Below, piece by piece: positions 49,540 to 56,186 of a DNA stretch of 56,186 nucleotides (positions within the stretch are counted from its first letter, which is position 1; every line of letters begins with the position of its first letter). The position numbers were made by a program, and so were the translations under genes. This DNA comes from Pelotomaculum sp. UBA3102 (GTDB taxonomy: Bacteria > Bacillota > Desulfotomaculia > Desulfotomaculales > Pelotomaculaceae). The stretch covers positions 1-56,186 of the forward strand of contig DFAQ01000032.1 of NCBI GenBank assembly GCA_002365865.1, written 5' to 3'. Below the pieces are notes generated by a model. It made no database searches. It had not been told where the DNA came from and saw only the letters and a list, made by a program, of their open reading frames with translations.

Positions 49540-50995
49540 ACCACACCTCCTCATGAAACTCAGTGATCTTTTTCGAAAAGAGCTCCTGAGCCTCACTGGA
49601 AATTTCGAGTCCAGAACCAATCACAGCTTTCTTCCCATCCTCAAAGCAAACAGAGGCAGTTCCTTTCACCGCCCCGCGCCCTACTGCCGCCGCGCCGCCG
49701 ACATAAAGATCGCCGGAAAGCAAATCCTTAAGCAACAGCAGCAAGAAGCCGGTTTCTCCGGGTTTTGGTTCCCGCAACTCGAAGCGCACTTTTGCTTTTC
49801 CATAATAATCAGGCTCCTCGTCAAAAAGCGCCCCTTTCACTACTCCCTGAGTAAAGCGGTCAAGGCGAATGCGCGAGGGGCGCATGCGCGTCCCTTCCAT
49901 GATCGCGCTTTCAGAAATGCGCAGGCGAGAGGCAAAATGCTTAATCTCCGATTCATCCCCATCTGCCAAGTCTTCTCCAGGTTCTGCTTCCGGGGGTGAC
50001 CCAAAAAGACCGTTCATCCATGCCTCCGCATCATTTTTACCACGGCGGACGATGCGGGCGATTTTCAGCGCCCGGTTGCGGAGCACCCCGGCCAAACTTG
50101 TTCCCGGAAGCACAGAACACCCACCGGAAACAAGGTGTACGCTATCGGGGGCATCGGGTGTTCTTGCCGGACTACGCACCAGCATACCAGCAAGGAAGCA
50201 AAGATCAGCATCCACCAACAGGCGGTTTCTTTTGTCTTCTATTTCTATCCATCCAATCGACTGAGAAGCATCCTGACAAGCCTCTTTTGGCAGATCGTAG
50301 CTGCTTGAATCACCGGCAATAGGGCGCAAGGGGTCGGAAGTGAGCCAGTTCAGCCAACCGTCTGGCATCGTTAAATCATAACGCACAGCGCGCCAGTTAC
50401 GAGCGATAACAAATCCCAACCCCCTGGAGCGCCTTGCACCGAGGGAAATATCACCTTCTGTCAAGCCCTCCAACACCTTGACGAGAAGGCTAAGCAACCG
50501 AGACTCCGCTTCCGGTTTGCCAACAATCACCTCCAGGCGCAAGGGGAAAACTGTACCGGTAGGTATTAACTCCAGGTCGAATTTTTTGTGAGGCTTGGCA
50601 GTTCCAGTTTTCGGCTCCAAGGCTACACCATCACGGATTTCCTCTGTCATCCCCTCAGGCAGCTTGCCAAAAGAATCGAAAACTATAAGCGGGCTTTGCG
50701 TCCCTTGTTCATCGCTACGGGATGCACCGAATAAAAAGGAAACATCTTCATGCTCTTCCTTATAGTAACCGCCGAGCACATCAGATAAATAACTCCGCAG
50801 GGCGCCAGCCAGAGAAGTTCCGGGGAGAAGCGGGCAACCTTCTTTGGGGTCACGCAAAATCTCCATGTCCACACTGCCGTCCCCCGTTCCTCCGAAATGG
50901 GTAGCCGTTTTGAGCACCATATCAGCGGTAATAACCCAACGAGCAGCCATAGGCCGGATACCGCCTGCGATCTTCTCTTTCGAAAACCCATTCAT
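49526..50995 (-). CDS. Double Cas7 (two Csm3-like domains in tandem), type III-D
   Basis: The 489-residue protein holds two Cas7/Csm3-like RAMP domains. Domain 1 has FGGTGDGSVDMEILRDP with Asp 43 where Csm3 has its RNase Asp, PLLPGTSLAGALRSYL, and GARRSRGLGFV. Domain 2 has APDSVHL with an Asp at the same place, SVLPGTSLAGVLRNRAL, LFG and a late glycine loop GGAAAVGRGAVKG. It should form two backbone steps on the crRNA and cut target RNA at two sites, like Cas7-2x of III-Dv. ATG at 50995, behind GGAAGGTG, is preferred to GTG at 51004. Confidence 0.87.
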   Translation of the reverse strand: MNGFSKEKIAGGIRPMAARWVITADMVLKTATHFGGTGDGSVDMEILRDPKEGCPLLPGTSLAGALRSYLSDVLGGYYKEEHEDVSFLFGASRSDEQGTQSPLIVFDSFGKLPEGMTEEIRDGVALEPKTGTAKPHKKFDLELIPTGTVFPLRLEVIVGKPEAESRLLSLLVKVLEGLTEGDISLGARRSRGLGFVIARNWRAVRYDLTMPDGWLNWLTSDPLRPIAGDSSSYDLPKEACQDASQSIGWIEIEDKRNRLLVDADLCFLAGMLVRSPARTPDAPDSVHLVSGGCSVLPGTSLAGVLRNRALKIARIVRRGKNDAEAWMNGLFGSPPEAEPGEDLADGDESEIKHFASRLRISESAIMEGTRMRPSRIRLDRFTQGVVKGALFDEEPDYYGKAKVRFELREPKPGETGFLLLLLKDLLSGDLYVGGAAAVGRGAVKGTASVCFEDGKKAVIGSGLEISSEAQELFSKKITEFHEEVWYEPA

Positions 50996-51000
50996 TGTAA

Positions 51001-52662
51001 TCACCTTCCTTTGTTGCTCAGGGCCATCTCTGCCAGCACGGCATCAACCAAACGAACTGAAAGCTCCTGGGATTTCTTTTCTAAAAAAGTCCATGCCGCT
51101 TCTTGCGAGCCCACATAATAGCGCTGGGTAATTACCTTTGCTTGCAACCAGTCAAGCACATATTCTTTTTTGACTACTTCTCTTAACCATGTTGCCAGGC
51201 TCATTCTGTTTCCGTTTATTTCAACACGGCAGCGGTCCAAACGGTCCATAGCCGGCTTTTGCAAGCCTTTGTCAGGCCCCTCCAGCCAAACCGTAAGAGT
51301 CTCTACCGCCGCTTGAGGTGCCTGGCGCAAAACCGCCCGCAGGCGGCCAATGAGGCTGTTGCTTGGCAAGAAAGCAGCAAAGGCGGCAATGTCAGCAGCA
51401 ACTTCCTTAATTTTTCTTTTAATTTGATCATCCACCATACGCTCTTCAATAAAGGCAACTATTTGTGGAGGATCGCCATTTATTTCAGGGCTTGATGAAG
51501 ACTCATTCAGCCGGTAACAATAAACTTGCTTCAGTGGGGTGTCAAGGAAAAGAAGGCGACCGTAGCCCTCCTCTTTGCGCTCTCCTAAACCCTCGTTTTC
51601 GATACGGCACAAGTCAGCGAAAGAAATGGCCTGTTTTGCCTCAAGCACGAAGACCGAACCCGCTGTCACAGCCAAAACCTGAGGAGTTTCCAGCCGCCAC
51701 TTGCGGTTAAAGCTGCCATATGTTTCAAAGGCCCACCTTTTACGCACCAATTTCACCTGATTGCCCAGGGCCTTGACGATGAGCTCCTCCATAGCAGCGG
51801 GATCGACCTGTCCCGTTTCCGGGTGGCGGGCTATGCAGGCCGATGTCAAGAGCAGCCGAAACTGCTCACCAGGTTTGAGATCGCCTGTCACCGGTCTGAA
51901 ACCTTCCGAACCTGCTCCTTCAACTTCGCGCTCCCTGCTCTTTTCCCGTTCAATCCTTGCCATGCCGCCGTATCCCGCCCGCCTGGAGCGCCCAACAAGA
52001 ATAGAATCCCCCAACAGCTCCTCAATCCGAGCTCCTATTTGACTGCATTCTTCCTTCGAATCAGCGCAAATCTGAAGGAGGCCTTCGAATGACTGTCCGG
52101 CATCAAGAGACTCAAAAACGAAGAGTGAGCCGTGGCTTTTACCATCCTTATCTTTCCAGGCACGGCCCTTTATACGGTCACGCTGGTGGTGAAAACGGGC
52201 GCTTATCTCCGGTTGAATCAAAGCAAGTCTCGCCGAACCGATGGTGATAAAAGACTCCGCAAGCGCCGCCAACTGCTCTTCAGGCCAGGCTTCAGCCAAA
52301 TCCCGTTCTGGTGAAGGGTGGCCCTCATAGGCAGCAAGGTCCAGAGCAGCAACAGTTTTCGAACTATCTTCTTTATCCTTCTCTCTGCGCAGAGAAACCG
52401 GAACCGGAAGAGCGCGCACACCTTCGCAGAGCGGATAGGCATTTAAATAGCGCACTTTACCTCCCAAAACCAGCTCAATAAACTCCCGCTTTTTGGCAGC
52501 ATCAGAACCTGGATCACCCAACTTGCCGGCCACAGCGCCACGAATTGCAGCTCCTGAAATGTAAGGCAACGTCCTTGAGCTGTTCGGGTCACCCCCCAAG
52601 GCTGTAATGATTGCGGGGGAATCCAACGTCAAGGTATAAGGCAGATATTGATAAAAGCTCAT
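51001..52662 (-). CDS. csx10: Csx10 (Cas5-like RAMP) with helical C-terminal tail, type III-D
   Basis: The 553-residue protein has two RAMP halves. The first has LPYISGAAIRGAVAGKL (about 32-48) and the glycine-rich loop VGRSRRAGYGG (223-233). The second has NEGLGERKEEGYGRLLFL (about 355-373). This is the Csx10 pattern; Csx10 is the Cas5 of subtype III-D and should hold the 5' handle of the crRNA. The last 150 residues are helical with no RAMP motif and are about the size of Cas11, which has no gene of its own here. AAAGGAGG precedes the ATG, which overlaps the previous stop. Confidence 0.87.
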   Translation of the reverse strand: MSFYQYLPYTLTLDSPAIITALGGDPNSSRTLPYISGAAIRGAVAGKLGDPGSDAAKKREFIELVLGGKVRYLNAYPLCEGVRALPVPVSLRREKDKEDSSKTVAALDLAAYEGHPSPERDLAEAWPEEQLAALAESFITIGSARLALIQPEISARFHHQRDRIKGRAWKDKDGKSHGSLFVFESLDAGQSFEGLLQICADSKEECSQIGARIEELLGDSILVGRSRRAGYGGMARIEREKSREREVEGAGSEGFRPVTGDLKPGEQFRLLLTSACIARHPETGQVDPAAMEELIVKALGNQVKLVRKRWAFETYGSFNRKWRLETPQVLAVTAGSVFVLEAKQAISFADLCRIENEGLGERKEEGYGRLLFLDTPLKQVYCYRLNESSSSPEINGDPPQIVAFIEERMVDDQIKRKIKEVAADIAAFAAFLPSNSLIGRLRAVLRQAPQAAVETLTVWLEGPDKGLQKPAMDRLDRCRVEINGNRMSLATWLREVVKKEYVLDWLQAKVITQRYYVGSQEAAWTFLEKKSQELSVRLVDAVLAEMALSNKGR

Positions 52663-53297
52663 GCTGCTCCTCCTTTCGCCACCCTTAAGGTTTCATCCAA
52701 ATCGCCCTCAAAAGTTAGGAAAATATGGCCCCTTCCGCGGCTGCGACCCAGCCCCGCATGCCTGGTTGCCAGAAGAGACATAGCCAAACAACGCAGGTCG
52801 TCTTCCCCCACCTGTTCCTGCAACCAAAGCAGAGGGGCATATAGCTTCAAGCCGCGGAGCACCACCCGCAGCGAGCGCAGCGTCGTCTCGGCTGGAGCGC
52901 CAGTGCTCCGGTCCTCTGAAGTCTGCCACCTGATGTCGGTCAAGGCCCCTAGCACCGCTTCCGGAGTAATGGGATGCCGGTCCCTTCTTGCCGCTGATTC
53001 AACCCACCTGCGGGTAACATCATCAACCACGGCATCACCGATTCGCAGGATAGACTTTTCCTCCAGATCGGCCTCCGGGCCAAAAACGCGCTCTCCTGCT
53101 TCCTTTAGCTCTGGAAAGCAATGACGCATGGAGAGCCAGGAATCACGCAGCAGCCCGCGCAAAGTCTTCCCGCCTACAAATGGCAATCCCAGTTCATCGT
53201 GCTCCACTTCCACATCGACCACACCGGCTGTGCCTTCGCCTCGGCTGAAGCAGGTATCGGAAAGAAGCTCTACCTGGATATATCGAACTTTTTTCAT
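52659..53297 (-). CDS. Single-domain Cas7 (Csm3-like RAMP), type III-D
   Basis: The 212-residue RAMP protein has one Cas7 domain: GVVDVEVEHDELGLPFVGG carries Asp 28 at the Csm3 RNase position, then KTLRGLLRDSW, a helical middle part, and the glycine/arginine loop GLGRSRGRGHIF near residue 190. It should be one backbone subunit next to Cas5. In III-Dv this domain is fused to Cas5 and Cas11; here it is separate. GGAGGGGAG precedes the ATG, which overlaps the cas10 stop by four bases. Confidence 0.87.
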   Translation of the reverse strand: MKKVRYIQVELLSDTCFSRGEGTAGVVDVEVEHDELGLPFVGGKTLRGLLRDSWLSMRHCFPELKEAGERVFGPEADLEEKSILRIGDAVVDDVTRRWVESAARRDRHPITPEAVLGALTDIRWQTSEDRSTGAPAETTLRSLRVVLRGLKLYAPLLWLQEQVGEDDLRCLAMSLLATRHAGLGRSRGRGHIFLTFEGDLDETLRVAKGGAA

Positions 53298-54874
53298 GTT
53301 CTCCCCTCCACGTTATTTTGGCCGTCAGGCAGCGAATCCGGAATAAGATACAAGTCAAGCAATTCTACTGCATCCAAAAGCGGCGTCCGGTTCTTAGCAA
53401 AAAATCCGTCTTCCTCGATAGGCTTTGGCAAATCTAGTTGTGGCGGCGCTGCTATCTTCCAGGATCTAAGCGCCGCGCTGACACCCTCCGGGCCTTCACG
53501 GATAATTTCGGCCAAGGCCTTTACTTTGTTTCGGGTTTGATACCAATGACTGCCCCGCAAGCCTCGTTCCGGATCTTCCAAAAGCGTCCCTGACAACCAG
53601 CGCCAGCTTTCCTCATCGCCAGCATCGCTGCCTAACCGATATGGCCGGCAGGTCAACAAACAATCTTTCATCTGATACTGACTGCGGACCTTATCCAGAA
53701 CTTCACCATAGCGGCTCGTTCCAATATGCCAGTCCAGAGCACAGCCATCCTCACCTTTCATCTTCAACATCTGCTTAGCTGAAAAGCAGAGGTTTTCTGC
53801 CAACGCATAGGAGCGGATAAAAGGCGTATGCGCAGGGACTATAGCCACCCCAGCGCAAGCGCAGATATTCCCAAGATGAGGAATGTCGCTTTTTTCAAAT
53901 TGTGAAACAGCTACTTCTGCCAGGTCTAAAGCAATGCGGCCATCGCAAACAAAGGTCAAATCATCACCGCCGAGCAGAATAGGGCGTAAGGGAAGCAGCC
54001 ATTCTTCGTTCTTTTTGGAAAGTTCAAAGCTCAGCCTGGCTGGTGTACCGGTCATCTTCATTAATTCCCGGCCATTATTAAGGTCTTTCCTTATCGCTCG
54101 ATAAACGCGGTCCACCACGCTCTGAAAGACCTCATTGCCCAATTTATCAATAGCCTGGGACCATTCCCGGTATTCACTGCGGACAACTTCATCTTCCGCT
54201 CCGCTTTCTGCTTTTTCATCTAACCAGCCCTTGATTTTCTTGCCGACTCCATTTCCATCTACATGCACTACCCCGATTAAACTCGTGTTCCCATAAGTCC
54301 GCCCCAGTTTATCCAGTTCCAGGGGGAAAGCAACACCGGGGCATTGCCTCAAAAAAACCGCCCACCTTTTTTTAGCTTCCTCGACTTTTTGCCGGCGGCT
54401 CAACACCTCTCTTGAAAGAGGAATAGTCGGTTCTTTTTCTTCAAAACCAACGGCGGGCAATCCGCTTTCCCGGCAGGCAGCAGTTACTGATAGGCCTAAA
54501 AGCGGTGAAGCGGGAACACGCTCAACCTTCACCCTCGCCAACTCAACCTGTATTTCCTGAAAGGCCTGAACCAGACCGCCACTATCGTAAGCTTTGTGCG
54601 CCACAACAACTTCCAGGCCTGGAGCCTCATCATACAAGCGGCGGGTGTAGCGAGCAGCAAAATGAAAAGCTTCTCCCCAAGATTTAAACTCCATGATGGC
54701 ATTGCCTCCACCTGCCATAAGCAAGCTTTCTTGGGAAACAAGGTCCTTTAGTGCTCCATCGCCTGATGTGCTCCAATGCACCAGCCATGAACCCGCTACC
54801 ACATCCCGCAAGCGGTTCGAAGCAAAGATGAAGGGCTGCACCTTTAACACGTCAATAGCCGTTAAAACAGGCAT
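53294..54874 (-). CDS. cas10: Cas10 (GGDD polymerase domain, no HD domain), type III-D
   Basis: The 526-residue large subunit has a first palm domain (about 1-100; AGGGNA in place of an active site) and a zinc-free linker. The second palm starts at VVHVDGNGVGKKI and bears the cyclase motif LGGDD (Gly302-Gly303-Asp304-Asp305). The C-terminal part is helical. There is no N-terminal HD nuclease motif and the protein is short for Cas10, so cutting of DNA is not expected. The intact GGDD predicts synthesis of cyclic oligoadenylates, which would activate the CARF nuclease encoded just upstream. AGGAGGAGG precedes the ATG. Confidence 0.92.
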   Translation of the reverse strand: MPVLTAIDVLKVQPFIFASNRLRDVVAGSWLVHWSTSGDGALKDLVSQESLLMAGGGNAIMEFKSWGEAFHFAARYTRRLYDEAPGLEVVVAHKAYDSGGLVQAFQEIQVELARVKVERVPASPLLGLSVTAACRESGLPAVGFEEKEPTIPLSREVLSRRQKVEEAKKRWAVFLRQCPGVAFPLELDKLGRTYGNTSLIGVVHVDGNGVGKKIKGWLDEKAESGAEDEVVRSEYREWSQAIDKLGNEVFQSVVDRVYRAIRKDLNNGRELMKMTGTPARLSFELSKKNEEWLLPLRPILLGGDDLTFVCDGRIALDLAEVAVSQFEKSDIPHLGNICACAGVAIVPAHTPFIRSYALAENLCFSAKQMLKMKGEDGCALDWHIGTSRYGEVLDKVRSQYQMKDCLLTCRPYRLGSDAGDEESWRWLSGTLLEDPERGLRGSHWYQTRNKVKALAEIIREGPEGVSAALRSWKIAAPPQLDLPKPIEEDGFFAKNRTPLLDAVELLDLYLIPDSLPDGQNNVEGRT

Positions 54875-54886
54875 ATGATCCTCCTC

Positions 54887-55885
54887 CTATGACTCAAGCC
54901 ATTTTTTTAGCGATTCCGTACCTGCTCCCCCGGCGACCCCCGCCCATTCCCGCAGGTCATCATATCCGAAAACCTCTGGTGTGTTGGGAGCATCCCAAAT
55001 ATCTTCAACATCATGACGGAGTTGGTCTACATACGGACCCTTAGCATCACTACCGTTAAGTAAACAGACAACAGCAGACCGGGCCAAGTCTCCTCCCAGC
55101 TGCCGGGCGCGCATAGATACCTCAAACAGCTTGCCTTTACAATCAGCGAGTTTGGTGAATTGAGTGCAGGAAATCACATAAAGACGGTGGCCGCGGACAA
55201 CGGCCACATCTATTTGGAAATTGCGGCCGTTTTCACGCACGCAGTCTATACCGACAGCTACTTTGCTTGCATTCCCGGCAAGAATGTCGCGCACCAACTG
55301 CCCTGTCCATGCCTCAAGCCAAAGACCACCAGATGGGCGCTGGCTAATGTCTTTAAAAACAGATGCGGCAATCCTTTTTGCCTCCTCGACGCTTGGCCTC
55401 TTTTTCTCATCAGGTTTCTTTTCAATTCCGTGCAGGCTAAGAATATCGTCGATTGTCAATTCGAACTTTTGTTTTGATAAATCAATTTCAAAACCGTCAT
55501 CAAAACGCAAAACGCTATTGCGCTCATCCAGGTATGAGACCTGCCGGTCACTTCCGCCTCCGTCTTTAAAGGCCATCCGGGCGTGAGCCGCCATGACTTT
55601 AGTGCCGCCGGTGTAATTGAGGTGAGCGCCTTGCGGAATAGAAGAAAACGCTTTTTTTATCTCTCTCGCATTAGTCGCGTCAGCAATACACTTTCTTTCA
55701 ATATTTGTTTCAGGTAATTTTGCTTTGATCCCGTTCCTCAAAAAGGGCTCTATTGGTTCAGTTTCAGGGCTATAAAAAAGCTGGATGGATTTCGGCTTAA
55801 GAATGAGCGCAGCAAGATAATTAGGCAGGGGGTTGGAACCTACAAGAAGAAGCAGGTGGTCGCATACTTTTTGCCTTTCGAGCAT
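54887..55885 (-). CDS. Card1/Can2-like CARF protein with PD-(D/E)xK-type domain
   Basis: The 332-residue protein joins an N-terminal CARF domain (LLVGSNPLPNYLAAL at 13-27; NYTGGTKVM at 90-98, the ligand-binding loop) to a C-terminal nuclease-like domain. In the latter, WLEAW (Glu 191) and FQIDVAVV (Asp 226) match the family, but the ExK segment reads Ser239-Cys-Thr241 in VISCTQF, so the usual Glu and Lys are absent. Card1/Can2 proteins cut DNA or RNA when cyclic tetra-adenylate binds the CARF domain; whether this one cuts is uncertain. It heads the cas operon, 12 bases before cas10. The ribosome site is AAAGGTG. Confidence 0.87.
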   Translation of the reverse strand: MLERQKVCDHLLLLVGSNPLPNYLAALILKPKSIQLFYSPETEPIEPFLRNGIKAKLPETNIERKCIADATNAREIKKAFSSIPQGAHLNYTGGTKVMAAHARMAFKDGGGSDRQVSYLDERNSVLRFDDGFEIDLSKQKFELTIDDILSLHGIEKKPDEKKRPSVEEAKRIAASVFKDISQRPSGGLWLEAWTGQLVRDILAGNASKVAVGIDCVRENGRNFQIDVAVVRGHRLYVISCTQFTKLADCKGKLFEVSMRARQLGGDLARSAVVCLLNGSDAKGPYVDQLRHDVEDIWDAPNTPEVFGYDDLREWAGVAGGAGTESLKKWLES

Positions 55886-55906
55886 TTACCACACACCTTT
55901 CTCATT

Positions 55907-55942
55907 TTTTGTTATCTCTTGTCTTTTGTTATCTCTTGTCAA
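55907..55942 (-). promoter_or_regulatory. Tandem 17-bp repeat before the cas operon
   Basis: On the minus strand GACAAGAGATAACAAAA occurs twice without a gap (55924-55940 and 55907-55923). TTGACA at 55937-55942 overlaps the first copy and could be a minus 35 box, but the minus 10 match at 17 bases is poor. The repeat ends about 20 bases before the CARF start codon, so it would lie in the operator or 5' leader. Confidence 0.5.
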
Positions 55943-56186
55943 CAATCCTTCCTCTTCTTGGTTTTATTCGCCATTTTTAGTCAATTTCCTGCCTTATGTT
56001 GACAAAATTGGATGATGAAACACAGTGGGGGCCTTAAAAAATAAACCGTCCCGCGGACCCACAATCATGATTTTCTCGATGAGGCAGATAAAATGTAACC
56101 GATCACGTAATTTGACGGCATAAAAACCACTGAAATTATCGTGACAATTATAACGTCAACCAACCTGCATATTCCGGTGAAACCGG
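55943..56186. other. Upstream flank of the cas operon, no gene seen
   Basis: This is A+T-rich DNA to the window edge. I see no ORF, no CRISPR repeat and no tRNA. Any array or adaptation genes would have to lie further right or elsewhere in the genome. Confidence 0.55.

Noticed and set aside
53294..54874. Inactive Cas10
   Set aside because: The second palm keeps GGDD and its preceding HVDGNGVG motif, so cyclase activity is expected; only the HD domain is missing.
55907..55940. Two CRISPR repeats at the start of an array
   Set aside because: The 17-bp units abut without spacers and are not repeated further to the right.

Overview
The window looks like chromosomal DNA of an endospore-forming, anaerobic Gram-positive bacterium. 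The evidence is a complete mur/division cluster containing SpoVD- and SpoVE-type genes, a meso-diaminopimelate type MurE, many TTG/GTG starts behind strong GGAGG ribosome sites, small DUF1659/DUF2922/YvrJ genes and a DacF-type carboxypeptidase. The gene content resembles the Desulfotomaculum/Pelotomaculum group of Peptococcaceae. That placement is inference from gene content, not a phylogenetic result.

Layout. (1) 123-18885, minus strand: the dcw cluster, read mraZ-rsmH-ftsL-spoVD-murE-murF-mraY-murD-spoVE-murG-murC-murB-murA, then a Pro-Gly-rich ferritin-like gene that does not normally belong there, then ftsQ and two DUF881 genes. A three-repeat MraZ operator precedes it. An internal terminator and a good promoter separate the ftsQ part. 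(2) 19011-24256: an arsR-DUF2703 metalloid pair, a small membrane protein, a PHP phosphatase, a MetE-core-like protein, fur and a D-Ala-D-Ala carboxypeptidase. (3) 24317-33463: a REP-like repeat, feoAB behind a Fur box, a tiny ORF, a GH18 protein, an MFS transporter, a polysaccharide deacetylase and a glcD/glcF-type oxidase pair. (4) 33499-46073: an HtrA protease, tRNA-Leu(UAA), a K+ channel, a four-gene minus-strand cassette (DUF1659, DUF2922, YvrJ, M15 peptidase), a diverged hisF, a betaine-type ABC operon, a small HTH gene, a B12-type radical SAM enzyme and fructose-1,6-bisphosphate aldolase/phosphatase. (5) 46709-55885, minus strand: a seven-gene type III-D CRISPR-Cas effector operon.

The CRISPR operon reads Card1/Can2-like CARF nuclease, Cas10 (GGDD, no HD domain), a single Cas7, a Csx10 (Cas5-like) protein with a helical tail, a double Cas7, Csx19 and a large Cas7 of the TIGR03986 family. 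This is the component list of the III-Dv effector, but the Cas7 and Cas5(-Cas11?) parts that are fused there are separate genes here. No adaptation genes, Cas6 or CRISPR array are visible in the window.

Two non-coding observations stand out. A dispersed hairpin element occurs three times (left edge, about 20015, about 33499); its variable triplet is compensated across the stem and its loop is inverted in one copy. A perfect 46-bp palindrome lies at 44628. Statements about homology come from recognising motifs by eye; no search was run.
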